From NCBI RefSeq assembly GCF_945859705.1, contig NC_079136.1:129615027-129679026 (forward strand): a stretch of 64,000 bases of DNA. The letters run 5' to 3'. The notes under the pieces were generated by a model that was not told the origin of the DNA, made no database searches, and saw only the letters and a program-made list of their open reading frames with translations. Each line of letters starts with the position of its first letter. Positions within the stretch are counted from its first letter, which is position 1. Shown piece by piece: positions 1 to 14,461 of the stretch. The DNA is from Episyrphus balteatus. Taxonomy: Eukaryota; Arthropoda; Insecta; Diptera; Syrphidae. The position numbers were made by a program, and so were the translations under genes.

Positions 1-3000
1 CTCTATGCCTATAGACAGAAGAACACAAACAGATTTTTATTTGATATCGACCAACAAAAAGGATCTTTTTTTTTAATTCAAATTGAGCTTGGATAATATA
101 TCCTTGACAGGGTTGATTGAAAACCTAAATCTTGCTCACAAGTTGTATTTTTTCTATTTTTGACTTCTCTGATTTAACAGAAAAAAAAACTCTTAGGTAT
201 AGAGAAAAATACTCTTGTTTTGAATTTTAATGAACCTTAAAAAAAGGCCTTTTTTCACCATCATCGCACTGCAGGGCACTTGAAAATTGTTATTTTTATT
301 TTCTTCAAGAATGCACACCCTTCTGAGGTTTTATTATATAAAATAATCAAACTCATTCCCAATCATTAAAATCTCTTCTTTTCCAACTGTTTTGAGTTTG
401 AATACCTATAAAATTTAAAAAAAAAAATTTAAAAAAAACATAAGAAATGGTAAAACATATCTTTTACAACTACTGTGTTCTGTGTTTTCTGAGTTGTCTG
501 TTTTATATACCCTTTATCCAACCTTGAGGGTGTTTTGTGCACACTTAAAACTTTAAATAAGAAAAAAAATGAAAACGAAGAGAAAAAGGATGATGTTCAA
601 AATCTTAAGTTACACACTCTGCCATCACTTTATGTACGAGAGAATGATTTCATGGCAGAGTCGTAAAAGTTTAATTTTTATACTCCAAAGGGCTTGGCTT
701 TTTAATCGACTCTTTTTCTTTTCTGTCTGTCTCTGTCTGTGAGACTCTGGGATCTATTTTAATTTTTATTTTTTTTTTGTATTTTTTTTTTTACAAAAAA
801 CCTCTGTCCCAGGTTGTGGTGCAAAAAGGATATATATTTTATACATTAAAATTGTGTTTTTCGTTTTATGGACTTTAATTAACTTTAGAAACGAGCAACC
901 ACGACGACGACGACTATGAACGTTGAAGGGATAATGATGACGGTTTGCTTTGCAATGCGAACATTTCAAAATAATAAATGTTAAAGTCATGTCCTGGTAG
1001 CTCATAAAATTTCAACTGCATTTCTCCGCCAAAATGTTCACCTAAAAATGCACAGATAGATCAAAAGAATTATATACACGCATTAACAGGGTGATCTTAA
1101 AAAATATAGAAAATTATAGGTATACAAAAATTAATACACATTTGAATTTAATGAATGATAACCAAATGGCAAAAAAAAAAACATATTTCACAGACGTTTC
1201 ATCCCAAATTATATACTCAGATATTGTAATGTTGTGGAAACAGAATAAAGGATATGTGGAGGAGGTACGAACCTTAACCTCAAGATTCATACAATATACA
1301 AAAAAGATATTGAATACGTTCCACAATTTTTTAACTATTTTATTCAATCCACTTAAATCTCGCCAAAATAAACAACTCTAATTATTGAGAATACAAGCTG
1401 TGGAACGTAATGTTGTAATTTCTATTTCATTAATTTTCTATTAATATTCCATTTTCTCCAATTAAATTCTGGAAAAATAATGTTAAACTGTATTTTAAAA
1501 TTCAAATTAATCAAACAGAAAATGAAAATGTTTAAATGCACCCTGTTACAAAAAAAAAAAACCATCTAAGTTAAGTATCTTTTATGTCTGTTAATCATGA
1601 AGTCTTTAACAAAAAAATAGAAATTGAAATAATAAAGTTCATTTTGCCACATATTTTGAAAATGAAAAACATCCAAGAGGGCAAAATTCTCCCTTGAATT
1701 AATGAAGTTAAGTTTCTTTTAGTATTTTATTAGCAAAAAAAGTAAACCAAAACAATAGTAAAAGTTCAGAAATTTACCATTAATGCCCATCAAATTGATT
1801 GAGTTTGTTAAAGAAGTTTTTGCTTTTGGTAAAAGTTTGTTGAAAGTTCCATTGGGCACAATAATTTAAGAATACATATGAATAAAATAACTTTATTAAA
1901 AGTCATTAATGGAGATTGTTAATGTTCATTAATGTAAACGTAGACAACAAAACGTACAAATATCAAAATACTAACTTCAATGGTTCGATAAATCATTAAA
2001 GACATATCAAAAATAGTATGACTGGCATAAATAGGAAATCCTTAACACGAAGTACAGTAAAAACACATTGTCTTTTAAATTTACCAATAACCATTTTCAA
2101 ACACTTATTGTATTGATTTGATAAGTTAAAAATTCTTATTGGTATAAATAGTGGTCTAAGACACTTTGATAAATCAATTCTCTGTGAAAATTAACCATAT
2201 TTTTGCAATAAAAAGCATTCCTAACTTATATACATACTATTTTGAAAAAGAAAATTCCATTTAAACGGCCGCCATGCCAAATTTTCTTAGAATTTTTAAA
2301 TTTTCTTACAAACCTACATTTTATGTATAGCTATTTAAAAAAATTAAAAAAAAAAAAAACGCTCCAAGAATTTTCAAACAAAATTCCTAAAACTCTTTGT
2401 TATACAAGAAATCAAATAACATAGATAAAACCCATTTAAAAAGGTGTTCTGTAATTTATTGAAGTACAATTTAATGAAAGAATTTTAATAACTTTTTAAA
2501 TACCTACTTTTGAATTTCTCAAGTTTAAAATTCATTTATTTAAACTGATGTAAGTTCTTCAAATTCTTAACATTTTTTGTCATTGCATAACTTTTTAATA
2601 TATAACCATTTCTACTCTTAAATCAAGTTATTTTTATTGACTTTTAAATTCTTACAAAGAAGAATAATTAATATTATTATTATCTTCGCCGCCTATTTGT
2701 CTAGATAGTTTCATTTACTTTTGTATATCTTATCTCTCATTGATAAATAAAATTTATTTTTTAACGCAACATTTTATCAGTCTATTCACTCTACTTGTTT
2801 TTTAAGAAACGAAGATTATAATTAGGATTCTTTGAAAAAAAAAAAAATAATGATAATTTTTTATTAATTAGAGCTTCAAATCAATATGGATCAGTTTTCA
2901 AGAAAAAATAATACTAAAGATAGTTTTAAGCTTTCAAGGAAATTGGTGTTTGCAAAATTTGAAAAAAATCTGAAAAAAACTATATGGACTCAGTCGAAAT

Positions 3001-3934
3001 CAGATTTTGGTTCTTTTGTTGCTTGTCGACTAACTGCACGCATACAGACTTTTTTGATAAAATGTAAGTTAACCAATGGAACAATGTTCTCTGTCATCTC
3101 TGGAGTCCTGAACTACGTCCCCCAAAAGAACAAAACACAAACTCCTGCTTGAGAAATAAAAATCAAGTTCGTTCATTTTTATGATTATTTTTAGCAATTT
3201 CTTCATTTTTCTATATTATATTGAATGAACATTTATTTCATTCAAACCTTGTATGGGTTCCTGCTGCTGTCGTCCTGGGTAAAATTCTCTTCATTTCAAT
3301 TTATTTCTTGAAAGAAATCATAAAAATCTTTTCTTTTCCATCTAAGGAAAATGAAAATGGAAAAAAAAAATACTGTCACTTCATTCACCATTGTGTTTTC
3401 GCGCTCAAACCAACTATAAACTTTGTATGGTCGTCATCTAGTATAGAGGTAAAAGATAGGTTATCCTAAAGTTACTTGTGTATTTTTATGCTGAAATAGG
3501 GGGATCGTTGTTTTTATGTACGACTTTTCGTATCTGGTTGATATATGTGTGTAGGTATGGTGCGGATGTAGATGTTTATGATGATGGCGCAAAATTTATA
3601 TAATGCACTTGTAGGTTAACTCTGTTTCTATTCTTTGAATAGAGGATACCTTCCAATTTTATCTCACTCCAAAGTCTTCACTCACAAATCCAATTTATAG
3701 TTCGAGGGTTTTTATGTTTTCTGATGGATACGCTCAAAATTTTACAAAAACTTTTGGTTAAAGTTCCCGATAGAAGAGTTTTTTTAACAGAAGAACTTTT
3801 CTTATAAAATTTAACAATTTTTTGTTAGTAATTTGTGAATTCTTCGGAATTGCGACATAGTACAAAAATCGCGAAAACAATTTTCGAAAATCGGCAAGTT
3901 ACTTTTTAGACCTTTGATTTGGATTTGGCAAATT
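1..3934. other. AT-rich spacer, no gene seen
   Basis: A/T homopolymers and short chance frames only. The 88-aa frame at 2886-3152 has no recognised domain. There is a short CTGTCTGT run at 724-742. No mobile element ends were found. Confidence 0.6.
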
Positions 3935-4195
3935 ATAACAAATTTCTCCCAACTCCTGATGTTTCCAAGACATAGCAAAATTTCCATCAATGCACAATTA
4001 AAGTAGCTTGAAGATCATCATAAATTCAAACTAAAAATAGCAATGGTCATTGGTCATAGTATTCCACCTTGTGGTACTCCATTTGAATTTAAAGATTTTT
4101 TTATAGGCACATTTAGAAGAGTTTAACAAGTAACTTCTCCAGTTACCTTTCTACCGAAAATTAATAATATTTCCCGGACTATAACCGACTAAATT
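3935..4195 (-). mobile_element. Heavily decayed non-LTR reverse transcriptase fragment
   Basis: On the minus strand at about 4050-4090 the peptide NGVPQGGIL is followed by a stop and then by a hydrophobic stretch (TIAIFSLNL). GVPQG.xLxP followed by hydrophobic residues is the conserved block just before the YADD catalytic block in jockey/I/CR1-type LINE reverse transcriptases. The same frame upstream reads about 30 residues (through VTGEVTC, then a stop, then LLNVPIKKSLNS) whose position fits the usual region before this block. No YADD is recognisable afterwards and several stops interrupt the frame. It is therefore a dead remnant and the boundaries are approximate. The motif is seen; the assignment is family knowledge. 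The match is short, so confidence is limited. Confidence 0.5.
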
Positions 4196-4199
4196 GTAA

Positions 4200-7171
4200 G
4201 TGAAAAACAACACCAAAACCATTCCGTCAATGAATAGGTTTTTGGTCGATGATGGTTGTTGAAGCATCAGCATTGTCAACGTCAATGAAGAAAACGACCA
4301 GAAACCCAGAATGATGGTGGCATCACACAAGAATGACTCTTTATATCTTTTCTCTTAAACGACCACGCGGCAACATTGACAAGGACACAATGATGACGAC
4401 GACGCAACGAAACGACGTAAAACTACGATGAACCAGAAGCGACCAAAAGACGTCTTTTCTGCATTTTATGACTCATCAATTTTAAATTTTCACATTTTCC
4501 CATTGTTATTTTGGTACGATAAGAATCGAATACATAAATTCATATATACGCAACGCACACAAAACTACATATAGATTTTGAGAAAAAAAAAATAAACTTT
4601 ATTTTTGTGCAAAATTTATGACATTTTTGAGTGATGGCAAATATTTTTTTTTTTTTTTTTCATTTTAGAATTGAAGCCGAAAAAAACCCATAAAGTGTGT
4701 GTGCAGGAGCAAAATAAGAAAGAAAGAAGAATATTTTAGTGTTGCATAAAATTTTATGGAAGAAATGGCGGCGGCGATGACCTAAAAGGAAAATTCTACT
4801 CTGCACTATAAATAATATCCCACCCAACAGGAACAGTCAAGGTAAGATAAAGTGAACAGACATTTTTTTTGAAATTCTCCATTTAATTCAATTAATTGCA
4901 TATTTGTACTCAATTACACTTAAATTTTATAATTAATAAGTTATCCAATATTGTTACCAATTTGTTAAAGCTGGCTGATATACAGTTTTTTATTTTGTGT
5001 AACGCTCTCTAAATCGTATTGCGTGTTGCACAGAAACAACAAGAAAAAAAAGCAATTTGTGTGCTCATACAATTGCCGATTGTACGCAATAAAAATATAA
5101 TCACTCTTAAAAGCAACAACAAAAAAAAAATTAGAAAGAAAATGAACACAAACTAAACCATCAAACAGTAATGTCAACTAAATTACCCTAATTTTTTTTT
5201 TCTTCTGTTGAAATATCACACACGTAGAAAATAAATTGACAGTAATTTCCGGCAAAAAAGTATTTTTTGTTTTCTTTTTGCAAGAATTTTTTTTTTTTTT
5301 TCTTCTGTGACAATTTTTCTTGGTTTGAAATTTAATGGGCTCTTTGCTGCCTTTCGCTGTGGTTAAGTTTTTTTTTCAATTTTTCTTTTTTTTTGTAATT
5401 TTTGTTGCCAAGCGTGTGAAATATCATCAAGTTGGTACTAAACATTGTTCCAACTAATTCAATAATTTGTTCTTCCATTTGACTAATTGAAGAGATTTCA
5501 AATGATATGGCTGAGGGCGTTTTTAGTTTGAAAATATTTATAAAATAGTTTGTTTGTGGTTGCCAGATGTAATTTCTGAGAAATTTAGTATGAATTAGTT
5601 GGCCTAGTTGAATGGTTAATGACGATGGGTCATGAGGGTCTGATTAGAGATTAATGTTTTGTCTTTCTGTGTTTGAAAAATATTTAAAATGTCGAATGAA
5701 AAAATGTTGTCGAAAGAGTTTTTTAAATTAAGATCTTAGTAAAAAAATTTGTTAATTACTCATATTTTCAAAATGGTGACCTTTCTCTATCTGGAAATTA
5801 TGGAACTGATCAATGGGGTCACTATTTCAATCACATCTATTAAGTTTGAGTTGTTGTCTCTTTAAAGATGTATTTAAACTTAAATAGTAGGCAATTTATT
5901 TATCTTTGGATGCTATTCAAAAAGTTGTGGACGCGAAAAACTGGAAAAGGTCAAAAAATGTTTGTTTTAATTTGTAAGGAAAATATTTTTTTTTTTTTGT
6001 TTCGGTGTGAAGTCAAATTAATTATTTTGTATTTTAATATTTTTGGCAATTTTCAGTCAAAATAAATGATTTCAGCACAAAAAAACTTCAGAAAAAGTAA
6101 ATAAATCATTAAAGTAAACTTTAATTCAAATCTGATCCGGGAAGACGATATTTGAAGGAGTTTAATTTGATGAAAAGATAGGTTTTTATTTTGTCTTGTT
6201 AAGAACCGATTCAAACGCTCAGTAGAAATTTATAAATTGTATAAAGATAAAACAATCTGATCTTACAACCTCAACTACATACATTCATATTTAATTAGAG
6301 GGAAATTTGTGGACGGATTTTGGTTTTTCTAAGGGTAGTGTTATTCTATTAAAAAATTAATAGAAGATTGAAAAAAAAATGTATGACCTTTGGCAAGCCT
6401 ATCAAATTTGCAAAAAAAAAATCATTAAATTCGGTTCAGTCGTTTCAATCTTTTCAAAAATCAAAAATTTTTGGGTAACTTTTTTGATTGAAAAATAGGC
6501 TATTTTTCAAATTAAATTCGTCAAAAATCCAAAAATTTACTTTTTATCTAAAAAAAAAACATTTAAAATAGTTGACAAACATAACAAAGTAATTTTTAAC
6601 CAAGTTTTGTTAAAATCCAACTATTTTTGTAGTAGATAAAAATAAAAAAACAAAAAATCGTATTTTTGCATTTTTCTGAATCTTTTTGAGGTTATATAAA
6701 AAATGGTTTGATTAAAAGTTGTAGACATTTTTACTATCTACAACTCTTGCATATACCTAACTTTTTTCGATAAGAAGTCTACTTTTGACAAAAATCGTAA
6801 AAAAACTACGATTTTTGACACCCACCCCCTTTCAGCAATTTGTATGTAAGCAATTTGTTTTTCATATACCATTTAGCTTAAATTTTCCCAGCACCCTTAA
6901 GCTGTTAATATTATTTTCAACTTTTGCCCTCTGAAAACCGGATTGGCACTGGTCCAAAAGCTTGCGGCCATTTTATGAAAAAAAAGGAAGTTTTTTTTCA
7001 ATTTTGAACTTTTGGTTTACGACTTAATTTTGAAATTACTAACTGAAACTTTGTGTTTAGTTAATATTTATTATTTATTCATTGAAGAATTGATTTAGTT
7101 GTTTCAAAATGAGACCATAAAACAGCTTTAAAAGTTCATCCGGAATTTCGAAGCAGCATCTGCTGCTCATA
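4200..7171. other. AT-rich spacer with small hairpins, no gene seen
   Basis: Two short hairpins are visible: AGTTGTAGA/TCTACAACT (6717-6745) and AAAAATCGTA/TACGATTTTT (about 6789-6818). The stretch 6350-7170 may be old repeat DNA. Confidence 0.5.
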
Positions 7172-7429
7172 CTGCCCATAATTTCGTAAAGGCCCTATCT
7201 ACAAAATTTTCGATTTTGATTTTTTTGCATATTTGGAGTTAGGGCATTGTCTCTGATTTATCCTCATTTATTTTTTTAGCCTAGGTCTTCAAATACGTCA
7301 GAAAATTGAAAATGAACTTTTGTTTTTTTTTCATTTTTATATGAAATTTGCGATATTACATTTACTATTTCCCTCTATAACTCAGAACTAAGAAAAGTGT
7401 AGTTAGGGCCTTTACGAGATTATGGGCAG
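7172..7429. mobile_element. 258-bp MITE with about 32-bp terminal inverted repeats
   Basis: The left end starts CTGCCCATAATTTCGTAAAG and runs to about 7203. The reverse complement of the right end (about 7398-7429) reads CTGCCCATAATCTCGTAAAG. The arms differ at only about two of 32 positions and continue through AGGCCCTA. The 4-bp direct repeat CATA lies at 7168-7171 and 7430-7433 and may be a target-site duplication. The interior is AT-rich with no ORF. The superfamily cannot be assigned from what I see. Confidence 0.75.
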
Positions 7430-10400
7430 CATAATTGGGTTACAGGGGTTTGTTGAACCTGACTTCATTAAGAAACTATACCTTAATTTCTTTCGATATC
7501 ATCAACCGAAATCATTTGAAGGACCCAAAAGCCTACAAATTGCTAAAGATTTTGGTAAATCTATGTAAAAACTTTTCTTACTTTATTTTATCGAAAATAA
7601 CTTGTAAAGAGTGTTTCCTAAAACTTAATCATTAGAGCCAACAAAAAACGTGTTCAAGTAAACTTCTAAATCAAGAATAAAACGATAACACACTTATAGG
7701 ACTTCTCACATCACAACGAAACCATGTAACCAAACCAGAAAAAGAAAATGAATTGAATGAAGAAAAGTCCAAATGAGTCCCAAAGTTCGCATAAGTTATC
7801 TTTCCAATATCTAAACCTACTTCACCCTCTGAGCAGTTTCTTATTATATCATTTGAACGCTCATCTCTCTAACAATGATTCCCCAAAAGACCACTTGGGA
7901 TCAAGACCACCACCACCATCGACAACCACCAAAAAACCCCTAAGTCATCTAAATTTTCCTATTTTACTCTCTACACGAGGAGAGACTATATAACGAGCAA
8001 ATGAGATTCTGGTATGTGTATCGATTTATTAACGACAGCTGGTTGTTATATATATATCTCGCTCTCTCTCTCTGTATCCCCCCCTTGGGAGAGCTTCATC
8101 ACATGTCGTAACACAGCTCAAATATATTTATATCTGTCTCAGAGCTATATAGCAAGCAAGCAAAATGCTTTCACGTGTAGCTACGTGAAATTCCCTCTAA
8201 ACAATCTGTCAATCAGCGTCTAACCAGTAATCCCAGTTTACTTATTCCGTCAAACCAAACAATTGGAATAAATTTTCGTCGACGATTGATAAATCACCCG
8301 CTTGATCGCGTTCAATAGAAAAGGGAGAAAAAAAAAGGCCCTTAATTTCCTTACAACACAAAACGATAATATAAATTCGTCACAAAAATTATCTTAAATG
8401 CTTTTCTCTCATCTAAATATTTGACAGTGACACACTCTGACTAATCGAAAACGGGCTTCTTTTTTCTTTCATTTCAAGGTCATATCCTTGACGAAACTTC
8501 TTCTTCGGGAACAATAAATCTTTGAACATTTGATTGTCTGTAACCTACCCCACGATAAGAACACCTCTCAAAAATGTGTACAAAACTTTTTGTTATTTAT
8601 TAACACATGCCGAGCAAGACTGTAATCGATTGTTACATGAGAAAAAAATGAAGAACAAGTAAAAAAAGTTTGTCGGAATGTCTTGACGAAAATTAAAAAT
8701 AAAGCTCTTCCATGTGCAGAAGCGATGTAAATCGTCCAATTTTCTGAAGAAATTTCTTTGGAAACTTTTCTCCTTGTCATTTTTTTCAAAACTCCTTTAA
8801 GCGATGTAGGTGTAAAGTTTGACTTTTGCACAGAAAAGTAAGGGGAAAAAACCTTTTGGGTGTCACCCTTCATGGTAAAAATAAACCTCTAGCAGAAGGT
8901 GAAGTTTCGGGAAAAAAGCGAAAACCCTCGGGATGGAAACCGAACCGCATTGAAAAACGTTCCCTACACATTGCCAACCTCGTATTTATGTTGATTTATA
9001 TGAAAGGATTTACCCCAAGCCCCTGAGAGGGAGATTTCAACTTAATATGTCTCCCAAAAGTACGAGTGTATTACTATATAGCTGGGATGCCTTTGAATAT
9101 TAAATAAGGGATTAGGTGCGGGCTCGAGGAACTTAGTACATCTACATAAATTAATAACAATAATTCGTAAGTTTAACAAAGTCCCCCTTTTGTCTCTCTG
9201 TCTTGAGACAAGGTATTGGGTTTCACTTTAATTTCATGTTAGAGAGTCGTCGAGAGTATATTTGCAACGCTTTCCACAAACACTCAGCAGCATAGCAAAA
9301 TGTGGATTACAAGAGGCTTATGCGGCTTTTCACTTGGTGGTGTCTTTTGCAATTCTTTTCGCACTGATTTTTTTTTTTTTTCTGTTTGTTGTAATTTGCC
9401 AACTCTGACAAATAGGGGGCATTGCTTGACCATCATTCGGTTTTTTTTTTATCGAAATGGAAACGTGAGTTGGAACGTGCAAAAGTTCAAGTTGCAGGCT
9501 TTTTTTTTGTTATTTTCATTTGGTTATGGTGAAAGTGAAGACTTTGTTAGAAAGATGGAGACAAAAGAGAAGGAGTGGCTTGATTGTGAGTTAATTATGT
9601 GGGTTAATCTACATTCAAAGTGCGCACCATGATAATTATTGCCTCCTCTTTTACTCTGAATTAAGGTTTAATGCCAAAATGGTATCATGTCATTCTCTCT
9701 TTTTGGACTCTTGTATGGGTAACCAACTAGTTGAATGACAATTTTAGCTTGTGACACTCTTACCTATCATTAGATAGGTATTTTCGTACAAAATGGGTAG
9801 CAAAATGTGAGGTTTCACTTAATGTTGAAAATACCACACAATTTAATAGAAAAAACCATGAGAAAGCTTTTTTGTTTGAAGGTCACAGGGCAAAACTAAA
9901 TGTCTTGCAATTAGGAACAAAAGGGAAATTATAATAAAAAGGAAACAAAAAAATAAATGGCTATTTGGGGAGAGAGGTTATGCTTGAAGTCTTAAAAGGT
10001 GAATTTTGTGCTTGGTTTTTATTAAAAGAAAAAACAATATAAATTTTATTTTGAAAACGTGCGATAAGTTCATAATTTTTGAAAGGTCTCAAAAGGTCAA
10101 ACCTTTTAAAAAGCATTTTGTTTATTTCATATTTTTTTTTTTTTTGTGACAGCTTTGTAAAGTTTTTAGTTTGAATATTTTTATACACTTTTTTTTGTTG
10201 TGAATAAACTTAGCATACAAAATACAGAAAAAATAAAAGAACTGGAACTAATCCACTGAAAATGAACTAAAAATGATTACATATATCGATTTTACATCAC
10301 ATCTTAGATTTTGTGTCACACCCGTTACAATATAAATACTTTCGATATCGATTTTTTAAAGACTTATTCATTAAAAATAAATATAAGACAACATTTTTAA

Positions 10401-11879
10401 ACAACCACAAATTTTGAAAAGTGGAACAAATTTATTTATATTATCGTTTTTTAACAATTAAGTAAAAAAAAATCGACTCTATGAATATATTTTCTACAAA
10501 TATTCAGCAAATATTTTTATGTTTAAATCAATCATTTCAGTTTATTTTTGTTTTAATTTTTTTTAAACAAATTCAAAAAATGGTTCATCATTATATATCA
10601 TTTTATTTCAAATCACACATTTCTTTGTAAAAAAAACATCACATATTTGAAAATAAAAAAAAATACATATTTAACACAAAAACGTTTCTGTTGAAATTCC
10701 TTAATACAATTTAATTGAATTTTTTTTTCTGTTGTGACTTTTTTTTGTCGATTTCATTTAATATTTATCATATAAAACAAATCCTTTCAGCTTGCTGTTG
10801 CCGGTGATAAATTTTATTTGAAATTAATTTATTTTGATATTTTCTCAAAAATTGAAATTAAAAAAAAATTGAAAGAAAATGAAATACACTCCCGTCAGCT
10901 GATGATGGGGTAAAAATGTGTTTATCATGATGAGTTTTTTTTTTTTTTTCTTTTTCGATTAAATTGACTCGGGAGGTATTTTTTTCAATTTTTTTGTCAG
11001 TACCACCCACTCAACTCGTTCCATTCCATCTACTCCCCCAGCAATCAGATAAATTCATTTTTCCTTCACTTGGCAAACTTATTTATTTATTTTTTTTTTC
11101 TCATTTTTTATTTTTGTAATCGAAAATGAAGTGACAGGTACCAAGGTACGAAAGATTACATTGTGCCATTTGATAGGAAAAATAATATTTCAACTTTTTT
11201 TTCTCTCCACCTTTTCATGTTCGTCGTAGTCATTGTCAACGGTGTGCAAAAATGAATCTCATCATGAAAAATATTATTTGATAAATTCAATTTGTAAACA
11301 AAATTGAATTTTATAGATAAAATAACTAAGTTTGATGTAAAAATATAGTAATAGAGTGTTTTCGTTTCATTCATTTCACAAAAAAATTAAGGAATAAACA
11401 AGTTTTTACTCAGACTATTTTTCAGCCTGTTGTCTCATATTTTGTAATCATTATTCCGATTAATTTCCTTTTTTATTTATATTTTCTCAGTTTTGAAATT
11501 ATTTGAAAAATTTTCAATTTTTACCAATTGAATTGACCTTTTTCAAAACTAAATTTATTCCTTTGTAGACCCTTTTGCAAATTAAATTCAATTTCTGGTA
11601 AATTTTTAAATTTTTAAAAAATTGAATTGTGTTAAATTAATTGCCAAGGTAAGCATTTGATTTTGAGAAGATGAATTTTATTTGGAAATGGGTAAGGTTA
11701 ATTCAGTTTGTAACAAATTAACTTTTTTTCTTGCCAAAGAACAAATCCACATCCACATAAAACTTACTTAAAATAATTCTAAATGGCAAACAAAAATTCG
11801 AAGCTAACAATATTTTTGAGTTCATTATTTTCTCGGAATATCCAAAGTAATCTAAATAAACTCGAAAAGAAATATCCAA
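7430..11879. other. Spacer, no gene seen
   Basis: Contains CT/TA runs at about 8045-8075 and a somewhat more complex stretch at 8800-9030. The 110-aa frame at 9300-9632 is dominated by Phe from T runs and is not credible as a gene. Confidence 0.5.
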
Positions 11880-12130
11880 AATTATAATCGATGAAAAACA
11901 AATCGATTTGCAAACAAAATCGATTTATCGAAAAAATATCCACATATCGATGTATCAAGATTTTTTTAATACCTAATATTTTTAAACTTAAAATATTTTT
12001 GACCCGTTAATAGTTATATTTTGAAATGAATAGCTACTATCGATACATATCAATCGATTTTCAAAAATTATCGATTTATCGAACAAAAATATCAACATCC
12101 ATATTTTTATCGATAAATTTAAAATCCATA
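11880..12130. repeat. Cluster of ATCGAT/TATCGAT motifs
   Basis: At least seven ATCGAT or TATCGAT hexamers and related ATCGATTTATCGA blocks lie within 250 bp. The phrase ATCGATTTATCGAA, AAATATC, AACAT/CACAT occurs twice in direct orientation, at about 11931-11955 and 12080-12107. This may be a decayed repeat. TATCGATA is also the DREF site in flies, but no promoter context is visible here. Confidence 0.45.
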
Positions 12131-12962
12131 TGTATGTAAAAAAAGTACATATTTTGACATTTCAGTAAACCAATTTTTCTCATGAGGCAAGATACAAGCA
12201 GTTTTGACATTTGCCCCCAAATTGATATACACAAAAGTTACCGATATATCACAAATTATTATTGACAAATATCGATAATTTTATTTAAAATTTTCTATAT
12301 TTGACACTTTCTTCATAAAATAACTCAAAATTTAACGAACAAAATTTAAATTATAATAAAATCTAACTTGAGACACACTTTAAATTTACATAAATTATAA
12401 AGCATCCCCACAATTTTAATATTTTTTTTTCTCATTTTAAATATAATTCAATTTCAAGTTCATCATCTCAAATTTGCAAAAACAAAAAAATTGTTTTCTA
12501 ATCAAAATTCAGAAGAAAACAAAAAAAACTACCCAGTTCCTTAAAAAAAACACCAGCAAGCTGACATCTTTTAATATAAATACAAATTTGTATTCCCATT
12601 TCTCCTGAGATCCTTTTTATTTCGAACAAAAACTTTTTCAAGTCCAATTTTTCACACCATTTCTATATAAAAACGAAGAAGAAGAAAAAAAAATGTCCAC
12701 CCTCTTGCTGCTCTTTAACACTTGTCTACATTCAGCTTAACAGTAACTCAATTCAGCAGCTTGATTGAAAATTGTTCAAAATAGCAAAAAAAAAAAAAAA
12801 ACGAACTTTCCTCTCGGACTATACACGTACAACGAACGACTCAATATACGACACGACTTTTATACGGATGCAAAGAGAGAAAAGTATTTTAAAGTACACT
12901 TTTTTTTTGTGTGTGCACTACGAACCTTCTTTTATATTGACGTAGGTCGTTGATAGTGTATA

Positions 12963-12984
12963 GTGTGTGTGTGTGTGTGTGTGT
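12963..12984. repeat. (GT)n microsatellite
   Basis: Eleven uninterrupted GT units followed by a short GA run. Confidence 0.95.
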
Positions 12985-13487
12985 AGAGAGATGTGTGAAA
13001 GGAAGTAGTTTTTCGTTATGTCAAAGGACAAATAATGTCGTCTTATATAAGTGGTTGGGTTTTCTGTTACTATTTTTTTTTTTTACTTTTTAGAAGGGTG
13101 AGGGAAAAAGAAACCTGCGAAAATCTATAGAATTTACTTTTAAAAGAATAAAACAGAAGAAAATTGCACAACAACAAAAAAAAAAAACTAAAAAAACATA
13201 ACGACAAAGTAAAAAGGGAAGACTTTCCGTCCAAAGTCCTTTCATCTCATCTTTATTATCCGCCGACAACGACGACGACCTAACCTATCATTGAAAGAAA
13301 TCGCATTGTGTAAGGACAATTACGGAACTCAGCAATTTTCTTTTCCCTTTTATCCCTCCTCCCCATCTGTTTCCTCTCCTCCCTCTCATCATCTTTCACT
13401 TCTCATTCTTCTCTTTTTTACTATTTTATATATTTTTCTCTTCCTGTTATCTATTCAACACACAGAGCTCATTTTTCGCGGTCAATA

Positions 13488-14459
13488 ACTTTAAGGGTTT
13501 TACCTACTCACAAAAAAAGTACGTATACGCCACAGGGACCCAAAGTAAACCAGGGTTGTTTCATGTGTCGCGTATATATTGGAATCGGGATAAGGATTTC
13601 TTTTTCTATGGAAAAGTCACAATTTTTGAGATGTTGGTGATGACGTATGAGAGAATGTGGAGGTGGTGTAAAAGGGAAAAATATCAAGTGTGGGAACTTA
13701 AAAGAAAGAAAAGAAACTGTCTTGAGTTGTGTTATGCAATTTACTTGGAAATATCACCCAAGGGTGTTTTCTCGCATTAATATTTCCTTCTTCATTCATA
13801 TGTTTCTTTAGAGCCAGTTTACATATATATATTTCTTTTTTTTTTCTTTTAATCCAATCATATACAGATAATGTATTTTGACAGAAAGTGTAAAATGTCA
13901 TTTTGTATTTGTATTTTTTTTTTTTTTTTTTTGTGTCAACGGGGATGTAATATACAAGACATGACACATTATGTCATCCTACGCACTGGCATTAAAGAAG
14001 AAAAAAAAATAAAGACTATAAAACGTTCAAACTTCAAATTAGACGTCAGATTGACACCTAACACTGTGTTCGCATGGGACATGTGCATTTAAATTACTTT
14101 TGACTTAATGGGATGTGGATGTCATTTAGTTGTCTCGTTAAACTTACTATTTTATTTAAAAAAAATTAATATATTTAATTTGCCAATTATTATTAACTTG
14201 TCAACACTGCATTAACTGTCTTTTAGAGGTTTTTTTTTTAGGTATAGGAAATGCACAAGTACCTAATTATGTCACTTTTGTTTTGAAACTACATAATTTA
14301 TCTTATTAAGATTAAATGAAACTAATCATTTTGTTTTGTCATCAATGAAATTTTTTATCAAAAAAAATATGATTTATTAAAAAAAAAATATACGACAACT
14401 CTCGTTTGGGTCCCTCTGGCGTATACGTACTTTTTGTGAGTAAGTAAAACCCTTAAAGC
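13488..14459. mobile_element. 972-bp block bounded by about 55-bp near-identical inverted arms
   Basis: The left arm (13488-13544) and the reverse complement of the right arm (14405-14459) share TTTAAGGGTTTTAC, TACTCACAAAAA, GTACGTATACGCCA and AGGGACCCAAA. They differ by about three substitutions and a 2-nt A-run indel. Weaker pairing continues inward (GTTGT...CGTATAT). TA dinucleotides lie directly outside both arms, as a Tc1/mariner-type insertion would leave. The interior has no convincing transposase ORF. Arms and spacing are seen; the class is inferred. Confidence 0.65.
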
Positions 14460-14461
14460 TA

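Noticed and set aside
9300..9632. 110-aa plus-strand open frame
   Set aside because: Phe-rich segments come from T runs; no family recognised.
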